Part shown: positions 43,833-58,899 of the stretch, in pieces | How the letters are laid out: each line of letters opens with the position of its first letter | Position numbering within the stretch: position 1 is the first letter of the stretch | Assembly (NCBI GenBank): GCA_017654935.2 | Contig: CM065699.1 | Coordinates: 5,721,632-5,785,631 of the forward strand | DNA: 64,000 bases | Reading direction: 5' to 3' | Source of the DNA: Phymorhynchus buccinoides | Taxonomy: Eukaryota > Mollusca > Gastropoda > Neogastropoda > Raphitomidae | Notes under the pieces: generated by a model | Databases searched by the model: none | Told to the model about the DNA's origin: nothing | The model's input: only the letters and a program-made list of their open reading frames with translations | Program-made: the position numbers and the translations under genes

Positions 43833-45794
43833 ACCCTCTCTCCTTTTCATTTCTCGACCAACCGCCACGTTAATTGCCCGGCTACTTCAAAACGAACGCG
43901 GACTAAGGCAATTATCCCTTTGAACCACGGTTATCTCCCTTTGTAAGACACCGCGTCCTTACCCATCACAAGAAAGTGACAACCACGGTTATCTCCCTTT
44001 GAAGACGGTTTTGCCTTTCCAATCACAAGGTTAGGAATGTCCGGCATGTGATAAGGATGTAATAGGCGCGTGATTGTTCGGTACACTCTGAACATCATCT
44101 TGTGACGTGTCGACTGTAATAAACCAATAGCAGGCTTTCATTGTTTGAAAGTGAAGGCTATAATTGGCGTAGTGAGAAAAAGTTTTTCACACAAGACGCT
44201 GAAACTGACTAGAGCAACACCTCTCCCAGCCAGAATAGCCCACCTAGTAAGTCTTATTGATGACTGGTGATTGAGACTGGTTGTTTGTTTGACTCTAGTT
44301 TTGATCTAGATCCTATGTTCAATGATGAATAAGGAGTAGATAGATATGTTATAGAAAAGAAGTGGTAAACATTCTATTCTATTTATGTGCACTGATTATT
44401 TGTGTGTGTGTGTGTTTTTGACTTGAACACTTTTGGTACCAGAACCGGAGTTTATGCCTACTAACCCTTTTGTCTATTTTTAGTAGGAAACCTATGGGCC
44501 GCAATCTTGCACTATTTTTAGTAGGAAACCTATGGGCCGCAATCTTGCACTTTATGATACCATTCCTTTCCAGGTGTTGGATGGAGAATGATGTTGTCTT
44601 GATCACCTTTTATGTTTTACTGATCTCAGTTTGTTAACTGAAATTCAGTTTATTTATTAACTAGTGCCATTGTACAAGGGAAGTCTTCAAGCCGGTTGGG
44701 ATTCACTAATTCCCTGCCGACTGAAGCCCCTTGTCTCTAAGCCATAGAGATCTACATCCACCTTCTCCTGTGATTATCAGCAGGGCATCGTGGGCCGGAC
44801 GATCATCCCTGACTCCACCAAGCACCAAGACGGGAAAGACGCCCCGCACCCAGAATCCGTGAGGAGACCACGCCTGAACCGTGCCATCCCGCGAAGCCGT
44901 AACCGGAACGACTGGGAGCTACTCTCATCTGACGAGCAAGCCCAGCCAACCCAGCACTCGCCGATCACCACGGAGGAACCTGACAACAGCTAAGTCCACC
45001 GGACTGCGCCAATCATTTGAACTTTCCTACGGACACTGAAGATAATTAGTAACCCTTCCGGCATGGGGCGAACCTTATAGAAAGACAAAAGTCTTGTGAA
45101 TCCTTTCGGATTTCATTGTTTTTTATCCATATTTTGTTTTGGCGCCATTGAGCTGCTTTATTATTATTGTTGCATAATCTTATGCAGATTTTGGGAGTAA
45201 ATAAAATACAAGTGTCAAATAATCCTGAACCCTTTGGTCAGACTGATGAGAGTGGGAGTCTTGTAATTTCATGTAAAACCCTACTTCTCTCTGTCTGCCA
45301 TTTAGAGCAATTCAACCACTTGTATTTCTTACAACCATACGAGCCAGAACCCGGGCACAAATATAAATTTATTAGATGAAAAGGGGCCGGGAAAGTTGCT
45401 CATCTCCCATATCCTAGAGAAGTGGGCTAAAGGCAAATTTTCTAAAGTCTTCCCTAGGGACTTAGCCTTTTAACCCATTACCTCGTCACAATAACGACAG
45501 GAAACTGTTTGAGCGATCGAAGAAGAAGAAAAAGAAAGAAAGAGAGAAATAGCTAAAATACTCCACGGATATATCGACCCACCTGGGGAGTATAAAAAAT
45601 GGTCGATTTATCCGAGAGTCAATTTATCTCTATCCTCGGATGAATCAACCTTTTCTGCTAGAGTGTCGATCATTTTATCCAGCAAACAGATAGAATACAA
45701 TAGCCGGCGTTTCTTGCAACGCATAAACCCACCTAGTAGTCCTAGATCCTATGATTATCAAAAAGACTACGAAATACATCCCCCCCATCTCTCC
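43833..45794. other. No gene supported
   Basis: A 37-bp tandem duplication (TAGTAGGAAACCTATGGGCC) at 44479-44552, and a hydrophilic ORF (44790-44993, MGRTIIPDSTKHQDGKD...) that might be the C-terminus of a retroelement polyprotein but has no diagnostic motif. Confidence 0.4.
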
Positions 45795-45975
45795 AAAAAG
45801 TTTCCAATCAACCAATCTAGATATACTAATAATATTGTTATTCCAAAACCTAGAACTGATCTTTTCAAAACAAGCTTAACATACTCAGGTGGTACTCTTT
45901 AGAATTCCTTAACAACTAATCTTAAGCAGAAAAGCAGCATTACTTCCTTCAAAAACGCGTATCAAAATAGTCTAT
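45795..45975 (+). mobile_element. LINE RT C-terminal relic
   Basis: VIPKPRTDLFKTSLTYSGGT, then L-stop-NSL, is homologous to the C-terminus of the LINE at 26798-29600 (MPRPRTDLYKASLTYSGGKL). The conserved Trp codon has become TAG. Confidence 0.75.
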
Positions 45976-45987
45976 TTCAGAGATTAA

Positions 45988-46224
45988 CCCTTTCACCGCC
46001 AATGTTGCATTTATGCACCACAAGGTTTTGACACCCATGTCACCAAAAGGCATAAAATGAGGGCCTGTTATCTGAAGACCCTATTTTCTTAATTTTAGGA
46101 GGTAAGGATAGGCCTAATGTTATACATGTCACAGAGGAATTCATAATATTGCAGATATTTTTTTTCTCTACCCAGTTAGGTTTAATGGTATTTATTTGCT
46201 GAAAAATGGCTGGCGGCGAAAGGG
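45988..46224. mobile_element. piggyBac-like MITE, copy 3
   Basis: Exact TTAA at 45984-45987 and 46225-46228; ends CCCTTTCACCGCCAA and GGCTGGCGGCGAAAGGG. Confidence 0.85.
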
Positions 46225-46252
46225 TTAAAAGAAAACATGTGAATGATGATAT

Positions 46253-46340
46253 TTGAATACAATAAAGCGAGGCTTACCTCGTAAGGTGATGCTGTTTGTA
46301 GATTCTTGCGAAGCAGTAATAACTGGAACGAGTGTACAGG
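46253..46340. repeat. Left arm of an apparently perfect inverted repeat
   Basis: Begins TTGAATACAATAAAGCGAGG. Base-for-base reverse complement of 48723-48810 as far as I can read. Confidence 0.85.
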
Positions 46341-46489
46341 AGATATTGCAGCCAGGCCAACCAGTATTGAAAGCTGCTGCGAAGGAACACTGCATCCCAT
46401 AGTCCATCATGTTTGGGTTTGTCATTACAATATTCCTGGTAAGGGGCACAACAGATGTCAAGCATTTGACGACTTCCCCCGCATTGTGT

Positions 46490-48385
46490 AACAAGGGCGT
46501 CGACGAGCGGCAGACATGTCCGTCACCAGCAATGCCACGCACTTGCGACACCCCGTAGAGTGTCACATCCTGACACAAACTTGGAAGGGATTCTGTCTTC
46601 TAGTTCACGAGATACAGCTTGAAGAATAAACACATAGCGCAAAGAAGGAAATTTCGGTTTTCAAGGTCACACTTCAAGGTTAAGGTCAGCATGGTGATAA
46701 TTTATGCTCGGATGTTTTCTTCTCTAGGGTATACAGTACCACACACAATCTGAAGCGCTTCTGTCAAGTACCAATGTGGAAAATATGGCTTAAAACCCAA
46801 TGTGTAGACCCCTACCACTTTCAAGGCCTACGGATCGCCCGGACCGTGACATTGACCTTGATCGGTATGCCACCATTAGCACGGGCATAAGCCAAAGTAC
46901 CTTCATGCCAACTTTGAAGACTCTAACACTAACGGTGTGGGAGTTATGGCCCCTGAAAGATTTTCGGTTTTCAAGGTCGTACGCCAAGGTCAAGGTCACG
47001 ACGGCAATATGGTTTGCGCGGATGCCTTCCTCTCATGGTGACACACCAGCACACACAATTTGACGTGATTCTGTCAACCCGTTCGAAAGATATCCTTGGG
47101 ACAGACAGAAGGAGAAAAAAATGACCCTCCGATTTTCAGGCTCCAGCGATCTTTTTGACCTTGACCTTGATCTTGATCGGTATGCCATCATCAGAACGGG
47201 CATAAGCCAAACCACCTTCAGACCAAGTTTCAACATCCTATGTTGATCGGTGCCCGAGATATGGCTAAAAATAGATTTTCGGTTTTCAAGGTCGTACGTC
47301 AAGGTCAAGGTCACGACGGCAAAATGGTTTGCGCCGATCTCTTCCTATTAAGGAGGCACACCTTCACACAAAATTTGACGCGATTCGGTCAAGCGGTTCG
47401 GGAGATATCCTTGGGACAGACAGAAAAAAAAAAACAAAAAAAAAAAACAAACAAACAAACAAACAACAAGGGCGTCGACGAGCGGCAGACATGTCCGTCA
47501 CCAGCAATGCCACGCACTTGCGACACCCCGTAGAGTGTCACATCCTGACACAAAATTGGAAGGGATTCTGTCTTCTAGTTCACGAGATACAGCTTGAAGA
47601 ATAAACATATAGCGCAAAGAAGGAAATTTCGGTTTTCAAGGTCACACTTCAAGGTCAAGGTCAGCATGGTGATAATTTATGCTCGGATGTTTTCTTCTCT
47701 AGGGTATACAGTACCACACACAATCTGAAGCGCTTCTGTCAAGTACAAATGTGGAAAATATGGCTTAAAACTCCTACCACTTTCAAGGCCTACTGATCGC
47801 CCGGACCGTGACCTTGACCTTGATCGGTATGCCACCATCAGAACGGGCATAAGCCAAAGTACCTTCATGCCAAATTTGAAGACTCTAACACCAACGGTGT
47901 GGGAGTTATGGCCCCTGAAAGATTTTCGGTTTTCAAGGTCGTACGACAAGGTCAAGGTCACGACGGCAAAATGGTTTGCGCGGATGCCTTCCTCTCATGG
48001 TGACACACCAGCACACAAAATTTGACGTGATTCGGTCAACCCGTTCGAAAGATATCCTTGGGACAGACAGAAGGAGAAAAAAATGACCCTCCGATTTTCA
48101 GGCTCCAGCGATCTTTTTGACCTTGACCTCGACCTTGATCGGTATGCCATCATCAGAACGGGCATAAGCCAAACCACCTTCATACCAAGTTTCAACATCC
48201 TATGTCGATCGGTGCCCGAGATATGGCTAAAAATAGATTTTCGGTTTTCAAGGTCGTACGTCAAGGTCAAGGTCACGACGGCAAAATGCTTTGCGCCGAT
48301 CTCTTCCTATTAAGCTGGCACACCTTCACACAAAATTTGACGCGATTCGGTCAAGCGGTTCGGGAGATATCCTTGGGACAGACAG

Positions 48386-48420
<35 letters not shown>
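46490..48420 (+). repeat. 974-bp tandem duplication of a trimeric, A-tailed repeat
   Basis: AACAAGGGCGTCGACGAGCG at 46490 and again at 47464. Each copy has three roughly 310-bp sub-units, each with TTTTCGGTTTTCAAGGTC followed by tandem CAAGGTCAAGGTCA, and ends TTGGGACAGACAG-A(n). The A-tail suggests a retroposed origin. No ORF is convincing. Each sub-unit carries AAGGTCA direct repeats. Confidence 0.85.
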
Positions 48421-48722
48421 CCAGACAAACCAGCCCATCGCAAAGTCCGATCACCTTCGGTGACGGACAAAAATACAAACCAGCCCATCGCAATAGTCTG
48501 TCTTGGTGACGGACTAATGAAGGCCCCTGTTTTGGGGTCTACCTGATGGACTATGTCAAGTAACACACAAATAATCCACCATTATGGTTGTCCCTTCGCC
48601 TGATGTTCTTTATTTGCTGTGTTCTGTGTTTGCACGTTGTGCACTGTGTCTTGGGTGGGTGATAGTTATTGTTCTTGGCAGGTAGTGCCTTCTTTCTATT
48701 AACATTCAAAAAAGGGTTGGGC

Positions 48723-48810
48723 CTGTACACTCGTTCCAGTTATTACTGCTTCGCAAGAATCTACAAACAGCATCACCTTACGAGGTAAGCCTCGCTTTAT
48801 TGTATTCAAT
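48723..48810. repeat. Right arm of an apparently perfect inverted repeat
   Basis: Ends CTCGCTTTATTGTATTCAA. Partner of 46253-46340. A diverged relative of the neighbouring sequence occurs at 51935-52008. Confidence 0.85.
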
Positions 48811-51800
48811 TCTTGCTCAGCAGCATAACTAGAACTATTCTGTACAGGAGATTTGAGAGCCAGTGTTCTCGAATCAGCATAAAGCTACGACGGTCATAGC
48901 ATGCATAGGCGCATGTTTCTGTGTTTCCGAGAACAGAGTGTTCGGTTCAAATATTCGTGTGAAATTCGCATCTCACGTCAAGCATCAGAGCTGTGCAATG
49001 AAGCTGGGCTATTTCTAGTGTGAATTATTGTGATAGGAAACGCCCCATGCTTCACAGCATGTAACACTGTTACAGTTGCGTTATATTTGCACACAGAGAG
49101 TGTCTGGTACTGGCCATTATCTGCTAGCAATCAGTTCCAATTTCATCACTTCCAAACGTCGCCCTATGGTGGGCAGTGGAACAGCTGCTACGATTTATTG
49201 TGATTTCACAACTGAATGCGCCCCACGCATTAGGGAAACGCTATTCACCATATGTGTATTGAAATTTTAGCCAAGGCCAGAGAAGTCAAGCCGGTTGGAA
49301 ACCGATACCCCGCCTGTCAGACGGCAGCGTGAGAAAGAAAGGGAGAGAGAGAGCATGGATGAGAGAGAGAGACACAGAGGGAGAGAGGGGCTATGCTTGG
49401 TGCAGCAGCTCCGTTCCTCTTCAAATTCCTCAGTTGCCATAAATATCCCTCATGCAACAGCATTCCAGAGGTTACAATAACAGAGCTTCTCTCTTCTTCA
49501 CCGTTTTCCGTTAGCTTGTACATATCTAAACCAATATGTTTTCTTTTCTTGTCTCTCTCTTTTGTCTTTCATTCCCCCTTTTTTAATTTTAATTTTACAA
49601 CCATACAGGTCCAGTAACTGATTGGCATGATTAGGTCCTTACCATAATGCTTGGCCTTATATGGCTTAAGTATTTCATAATTGTTTGTAATGACCTCTTC
49701 GCCTTTAGTTACTCAACAGTTGTGTTGAAGTGGCGAAGATAACATTGAGATTAAAGTCAGGATACGACCCCAGTGTGTAAGAATCATGTTAATTTTTTCT
49801 AAATCAAAAGTATAGACAGGTTGTCATACATGATGGGTTCTTGGGGCAACCCTTTTAATAATAGTGGACTGTCCACACTCATGTTAACGTTGTGCTTACA
49901 CACACCCCCGTCACAAACACACACGCCTACACCCCCCACAACCCTTCTTGAAAAGGGTATTTCAATGAAAGGACTAATGTGTCTTTTCCCTTCTGCATCA
50001 CGACCTGGCGTGAAGAAGCGCCATTTGTATGATGGGATGAGGATAGGGGTGGATGGGGTGGGGAGGGGTGGACGCGGGGAGATTCCTTTTCCACTTTATG
50101 CTCGGTGTCCATCTGTGTTCTACCGAGGACCCAGCATGTTTGACAATCGTGTGAAAGGTAGCACACACCTTGTTGCTTTTGACTTGCTGACAGGTTATGC
50201 ACACAAGCAGGCCTGCTTCTTTTGGTCTCCTTCTCCCAAGACCCAAACAACATGGGCAACAGCGGACCAAACGCGTACACAACGCACGCCAGTCGGTGTG
50301 AATGACATGGCAGCAGGTGCGAGAAAAACACAGACTGAAACACAAAGGTTGCTTTGTATAAGCCAAGACACGAGATGTACACCGAGCCTTACTCCGTTTC
50401 TCCGTTATAGGGCCTATTCTGTTATGTTAGCTACATGTCAGTCTGTACAAAAAATCTCACCAAGGCCCTTGTAGCCTCTATCAACTTACTGCTTTTTCAC
50501 TTTCTTGTTAGGCCTATGCACTTTTGTTTATATCTTCACTAGGTGCCATGCAAAGTTCATGAGAATTGGCAGGTCTACGAAGTAAGCTGTTTAGGTAGAG
50601 TTACTGTTTTAGCTCTTGACACCATGTTAAATGTCATTTGAAATCAGGGTCCTGTATCTGCAAATTTACTGTTTTCCCCTGTGTGTCTGTCACCATGTGT
50701 GAGTGGCAAATTGAAGTGTACCTTCTACATGTATTTATAAAGGAAATTAAGGTACGCCAGTATTGAGTAGTAATTGGAGTTATCTCCGATCAGTCTACCA
50801 GACGCGCATTGCTTTTGGTTCATAGTGTTCAAGGCCACAAAAACCTGCATGGTACCCCTTTACACACTCTCTGATGGTACACATGGTGCGGTTATTGTCT
50901 GTATTCTTGGTATCTGAAGCTCGCAGAGGAAAGAATGTGTGGGCCTGAAAATTTATGTCAGCCTAGAAATGAAATGTTCTGTAGCAAACGTTCTCCTTGC
51001 TCATGTTATTTGTCTTATAGCCAGAGACTGTTCAAATGGAGAGTCTACCTCCGTCACCACTGGCTCAGTATCGCCTTGGGCCTGTCATACCATTGCGATG
51101 TGATTTCCACTGTTTCCTTATCCCTTGTATTTTCCCCACCGTATTAACGATGTAATTAGGGCGGGGTTCCAATACTTCACGACAAGGTTTGGGGTAATAG
51201 TCTTTTTCCAAGAGCGTAAGAGTTTGACAGATTTGTTATGAACCAGTAACACAGTGTTTGTTTGGTAGGCGTTTCGCATTACAGATGCAGATTTAATTGC
51301 TACCAGCAGCGGAAAGAATGTGACCCTGACAGGGCAATTTCCTGAAATAATATCAATATTTTGGTTCTTCCTTGACACCGCCGGTGCCTTATAACTGTTT
51401 TTCAGTAACGATAGGAAATTCTATCTGTTTCTTACCTCTCTTGCCGTCAGTTCACATTTCCTCTTGGTCAATGCCTGTTTATACATGCATGTGAGTGACC
51501 TCACCCTTTTCTTCTTTTGTTATTGTTTTCCTCGTTCTTATGTCAGTGACAATAGTTTTTCTAATCTTAATGAAGTGATGTCACTTACTCGTGTCTGGTT
51601 GAGACAGGTCTTCATGTCGATGGCTCAATATATATTTATCATTGTCGTTGTCACATTTGTAGCACAACTGGTCCCACAACCGATGGTTGATTGTTTGGTT
51701 TCGTTATGAGAGTGATAGGCCTGTCATAGGCAATAACAGAAACCACCAGTGTGCAAATGACTGCGACAAAGTCACCCAGTAAAGAGAACACATAATAGGA

Positions 51801-52012
51801 GAGTGGAAAATTCCATTCTCTCCGCACTACACAGAACACCAGTCAGTAAACAAGGCCCTCGGCCTAGCCCGCACAGAGGGTGGCGATGCCACAGCAGCTA
51901 TGAATCACACGTCTTATCTGGTCGGTTGTCCAGCGCAAAACTGGTTGGCCTGGCTGCAATATCTCCTGTACAGTATAGTTCCAGTTATGCTGCTGAGCAA
52001 GAATTATGATTG
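48811..52012. other. Intron; no gene supported
   Basis: Several ORFs of 60-220 residues lack domains or splice support. At 51935-52008 lies a diverged copy of sequence at both 46300-46350 and 48800-48850 (GGCCTGGCTGCAATATCTCC, GTTATGCTGCTGAGCAAGAA). Confidence 0.5.
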
Positions 52013-52384
52013 CTGATTTTGTTATATGTGATAACATATATGTGTTTGATACTTTTGTATGATATAACTTGATTTGTTTATTACTATCTTACTATTACTG
52101 ATAATGATGAGGAGTGTCATCCTTTTGTTGATTTTATGTTTGCATGATGTGACAAAACATTTCTTTTTTTTGCCTGTACTTTAAATTCCAAAATGTCCCC
52201 ATCCTTATCCCCCTCTGTGCCTCTTCCCCCCATCCTCCCTCCCTTTTCTTCTCATTTCTGCATGTACATATATTATTTAGCTTTCTTGTTTGATTTACGT
52301 TATTTTCCCCCAGGGCTGGGTGGAAAAAAAGCATGTAACTTGCTTATCATGTTCCCTGGTTAAATAAAATTTCGTTTTCGTTTT
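52013..52384 (+). mobile_element. LINE 3' UTR and tail
   Basis: CAGGGCTGGGTGGAAAAAAA...TTGCTTATCATGTTCCC...AAATAAAATTTCGTTTTCGT, the same type of ending as 13529-13608, running into (CT)n. Confidence 0.65.
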
Positions 52385-52386
52385 CT

Positions 52387-53720
<1,334 letters not shown>

Positions 53721-53955
53721 ACTCACATACAACCCCGCAAGCAGACAGCAAACTCCGCAAGCACACGCTATCACTCCTCTCAACCAGTGCGAACAAATAA
53801 TAGTCAAGGAATACCAATCTTGGAATACCCCCTCTTCTTAACGACAAAAGAAGAGAACAAATTTATTTATAAATACAAAATAAATATTAAATAGTCACAA
53901 AATGCAAAGTTAACAAACGAAATAATAAATCCCCAAACAAAACAGTTTGTCAAAA

Positions 53956-53959
<4 letters not shown>

Positions 53960-54020
<61 letters not shown>
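53960..54020. repeat. (CT)n microsatellite
   Basis: Pure CT run. Confidence 0.97.
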
Positions 54021-54024
<4 letters not shown>

Positions 54025-55414
54025 CGCGACGTCGATTCCTCAGTTTTCAAGCTTGATATCTTTCTCTAGTGGATTTCAAATTTCAGGGTGTTCGTTCTTC
54101 TTTCTTCTTAAATTCTTTCCTCCGCGATATCTCGGCGGGATTCACTGGAATAACTCTTCCAGGGGGTGGAACTCGCGACAGCGTCCACCCATCACCTCTC
54201 CTTAGGTGACATCAGTCAGGGCCTCCAGGTACACCCATGTACCGCCCAGGGGTCAGCCTGTGTACTGCAAACACATGTGGCGCCCCGATTATACATCATA
54301 ACAAAATTCATAAATGAATCTTTTAGTACTCACCCATTTATAATCATTACACATGTTCGGTTGCCACAACCTAACCATCACACATATTGAAACACCACCA
54401 CACTATAATCATCACTACATATGATTATGCGTTATTTTCACTTTTACAATATAAACTTATATTACCTGCAAACCCATGCAGACTAGCCACAATTAGGCCT
54501 GTGTGCCCCAAGCACACACAAAACAGACTCCAGCCTTCCTTCAAGAAAATAATTCAAGGAGTGAATACAAAAACAACAGTGCGAGGCCGAGACACAATTT
54601 GTGTGAGTAAAACTCTAAAAAGAACACAGGCTGTTATTACCTTTGCACGGGCAATTCATTGGGCCTCTAACTTGGTTGTACACCACAAAATAATCAAAAA
54701 CAATTTATGTTAACTATTAGCCTATTTTATACCAAAAACAATGTGCATAGTACCACACACCATGACAGGAATTCTTAAAAAAGACAACATTGACAGACAC
54801 ACGCTATTGAAACTAAGCCATATTATGATAATTGCCAAGATGTGTATAAGCATATGCAACAACAAAAAGAATCTAAACGGCCAATATCAACGATATTTGA
54901 AAAACAGTTGCAACTAAGAAAAGTATAAAAGGCATACGTGCACACACATTCACACATAATCACTTACGTATCTGCACACACACAGACACACATTCATACA
55001 TATACACTCACGGAGCACATACACACAAAATACAGCCTTAGTATAACCTTTCTTTCAAAAAGAAAGGGGCTACAGGGGAAACACGCCTCTTCGCTTTCCA
55101 TATCCCCCGCACCCTCTTGCACCCTTTCGATTTCGTTCGTGCAAGAGTATGGTGCACCGGGGGAATATAGAAAGTGAAAAGGATTAGGTCTTTCAACTTT
55201 TTCCTCGCTTTTGTTCTATTTCTATTCCTTTCTTTTTTAAGCAGATGTGTACACACGCACATACTTCTATAATACCTTGTATGACGCTTTATTGGACAAA
55301 CAGTGCGTAGTAATTGATTAATGTTCCTATTGATGGTAACAACGATGATGATAGAGTTGATAGTGTGTTAATTAATAATCAATGGTTGACATTACGGGCA
55401 TAATTGTTTTATGT
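54021..55414. other. Intron; no gene supported
   Basis: At about 55095-55172 an imperfect hairpin of about 30-bp arms (CTTTCCATATCCCCCGCACC and its complement) is present. Confidence 0.45.
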
Positions 55415-55580
55415 TGCACATACACACACACACACACATGCGCGCGAGCACAAACGCACATAAACGCACGCATGCATGAACACACACGCACGCACGCACA
55501 CACACACACACGCACACACACACACACACACATTCTAAAATCACGATCTATGTGAAAAGACATTAAATTAAAGATTCATT

Positions 55581-55610
<30 letters not shown>
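55415..55610. repeat. (CA)n microsatellites
   Basis: Several CA runs with CG steps and a (CATT)-like spacer. Confidence 0.95.
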
Positions 55611-55616
<6 letters not shown>

Positions 55617-55907
55617 ATGAATGATCAGTACACCAAACTCTAAGTCATACAGAAACCCAGACACTTATGTATCAGACTAAAACACTAAACTACACCGAAG
55701 AAAAATGTCCATCTTAGCTCATCACACAGACAAATGTATGAAAGATGTGAGGGGGAAAAGGGGAAAGAGAAAAAAAAAGATGTGCCGCCTCAAAAAAAAA
55801 GGGAAAAAAAAAGAAACAAAACAAAAAAGAGAGACACAAAAAAAGAAATGAAAAGAAAGGCGGGGACTGTGGAGGGTATAAAAAAAAAAGGAGACAACAA
55901 AAAAGTC

Positions 55908-56003
55908 AGTTTTTGGACCAACATACCCGTAAACTTTTTTGTTTCCATGCCTATATTCAATCTGACATTGATTATGCATCAACATGTTGGGATTCAGCTT
56001 CAG
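55908..56003 (+). mobile_element. Fragment of the 26798-29600 LINE family
   Basis: ATTGATTATGCATCAACATG and the surrounding 95 bp match 28847-28932 closely. Internal RT C-terminal fragment with small insertions. Confidence 0.85.
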
Positions 56004-57497
56004 TAAACGATATGCAAGCATGATATTGGTGACACCCCTTTTGGTCATGGATGCTGAATGAATGAGTTCTTGCTCTCTTCTCTCCAGTTGTGTTATTGGT
56101 TGATTCTCCCAGATGGACGTTACTAAAAGCCAAGCATAATAGACACTAGGTCTTTTGTATTATTATAATGATAACCTGCTGCAGGTCTGAGATTGATTTT
56201 GTTGTGGTGATGCTATGAGTCCCTGTGCAATCAGATTAGGGCTTGGTGTCTTCCATAACAATGTGAGTTCTTTCACAATTTGTGAGAAGTTTTAATGCAA
56301 CATTTATGAAATAGCTCTTTTGTTTGGAGATTCTCCTTTGTCATTTTTGGTGAATGAATATAACATGAATATGAGGAACGTTCTGGCAGGAAACACGAAC
56401 TCTGAAATATCCACACGTGTATTCAATCATGAAAATGTGAGGTTGTAGCATTGACAAAGAGTTAGCGCTTTTGTTTTTCTTTTGATTCTAACTGTTTGAT
56501 TAATAGCTTCTCAAATTCTGGTATGATAGCATAATTGATGCACGAGCCGTACATAACGTCACATAATAATTAATGTCTGTTCCTTATGAATCCTTCAAAT
56601 GGACGCTTTGTATTGTTCAATGTGTTTCTTTTTCTGAATGTTAAGGTTTTCCAATGAATTATGCTTTACATTCACGCATACATATTTACAAACATTGATG
56701 TGCTTTGAAACAATCTCTTGAAAGGGTTGGAATTATTCAGAAAACGCAATTTACAGATATATTGATTGTGCGGGGACAGCGTCACAAGAACTGACCCCCC
56801 CCCCCCCACACCACCACCCTCCTCTCCCCTCACCCTTCCCCTCCCCCTTCCACTCAGCTCACCAGAGTTAATCCTAGATTGTAGGCTTATAAGTCTGTAT
56901 AAACAAACAAACAAAAGCTAACAATGATAACACCAAAATCTATGTCACCAAAATTATATGTTATCAATTATTGAACAGCAAGAAGAGTCATGACCTGGGC
57001 ATAGGCAGGCCCCCACAAAGTGTAAGGAGTTCAGGGCACAAACTATGGATTGCGGGTGGCTTTTTCTCTGAAGACCCGCTTTTGTCCAGCTCTCCATAGA
57101 GTTTCTTTGTATTATTAACTACTGAACAGTACGAAAACATTAACAAAGTCACCCAGAATAATTCAAAACCTAAATGTGTTCCACCTGTGGCAAACAGCAT
57201 GTGACATTACAGAAAGAATAGAACTGAAATCTGCCCGATATAGTTTTTCTTTTAGGCCGGATTCGCCCCCTCCCACAAAGGGGGTAGAGGGCTGGGACAA
57301 TATTATGAACCCTGATTTTAAGTTTGGGGTACCCTAACAAATACATCAAAACCAAAACATCAATTTTAGCAAACATATTGAGCCAGACGACATAACATCC
57401 CAGACTAATATCAGTAAATTGGTGGTATAACAGGTCTTGTAAGTCGTACCTTTTGAAGAAAAAAGTACGTTTAAGTTCTAGCCAAAAGTGCAAACAA
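56004..57497. other. Intron; no gene supported
   Basis: A C-rich run near 56786-56850. ORFs lack support. Confidence 0.5.
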
Positions 57498-57899
57498 AAG
57501 ATGTGCCCCCCCCCCCCTGCATTTCTCAGTTAATTCTATTTTTTCCGTTTTTGCCTTTCTTACCAAACATAAAGCTGTATTTTATGAACCTTTTCAGCTA
57601 ATTGTCTTTTTGGAATACTAACCCCAACCCTAACCCTATCCCTATTCCCCCCCCCCTATAAGACCGAAAAACGCAATGAACCACGACTGTGACAAATGGC
57701 GCGGTGTACTGCAGTACACAGGGAGGGGGGGGGGGGGGTCCTATTAGATAATGGCCTTTACCATGACTGCAATTAATTATTGAAAAAAGATAATTAGCTA
57801 AAGTTGTTCATAAAATGCAGCTTCATGTTTGGTAAGAAAGGCAAAAACTGAAAAATGGAATTAACCGAGAAATGTAGGGGGTGGGGGGTGGCACATCTT
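57498..57899. mobile_element. Foldback element with telomere-like arrays, copy 2
   Basis: Outer ends AAGATGTGCC and GGCACATCTT. Same arms and GTACTGCAGTAC centre as 32862-33254. The left arm keeps CCAACCCTAACCCTATCCCT; the right array is replaced by a G-rich run. Confidence 0.85.
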
Positions 57900-58061
57900 G
57901 AGCTATACCGTAAGTTTTATAGCTTTTGGTTAATTTGACTTACAGCTCACTGTGTTGCCATGGGGAAATAGAAATATCTTGTGAATAGTGTTAACGTGTA
58001 CACAAACCTTTAGGAGGTTCTATGTCAATAAGTGTCCTATTTTGCGTGCATGTTGTAACAG

Positions 58062-58304
58062 ATCCCAAAGTAGTGAAGGATTTCTACGCCCAGGTCCAGA
58101 ATAGTTCTAGAACACCCAGCTGGAACCCTTCAAAGAAGGATCGCTGTAATCACTTCAGTGGCACCCTTCGGGACAAATCACATGCTAAATTTGACTGTGA
58201 TGAACCCAGGACTGGCCGCTACTTCTTTCTTACCAGGCGAAACTCCCAGAAGGATAATGGCTTCAAACTCTGCGAACTGCAAGTCTTTGGCTATCCTATT
58301 TTTA
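58062..58304 (+). CDS. Modular gene, exon: galactose-binding domain 2, C-terminal part
   Basis: 243 bp, acceptor GTTGTAACAG, donor TTTTTA|GTAAGT, phase 1-1. It encodes VQNSSRTPSWNPSKKDRCNH, FSGTL, KFDCDEPRTGRYFFLTRR and FKLCELQVFG. The C-x-x-FSGTL, FDC...GRYFFL and LCELQVFG motifs are the C-terminal half of an F-type lectin/F5-8C-like domain of the kind common in molluscs. Joined in phase to 43001-43234. A (CA)n run begins 58 bp after the donor. Confidence 0.85.
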
Positions 58305-58361
58305 GTAAGTATGAAAAGAACGTTTGGGGAGTTAGACAAAAATGTTGTTTTTTCAAACTAC

Positions 58362-58680
<319 letters not shown>

Positions 58681-58766
58681 CAAAGCAAGGGAGAAACATG
58701 AAAGAAAAGAGAAACAAACATCGTTCAGGGTCTCTTTCTTTATTTTATCATAATATGAAAGACACA

Positions 58767-58852
<86 letters not shown>

Positions 58853-58899
58853 TGATTCAATATTTAAGATTAACGTCCTCCACCCTCTGACCACAATCA

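Noticed and set aside
49821..50474. 217-residue plus-strand ORF
   Set aside because: No domain, no splice or codon support; the antisense frame is also open.
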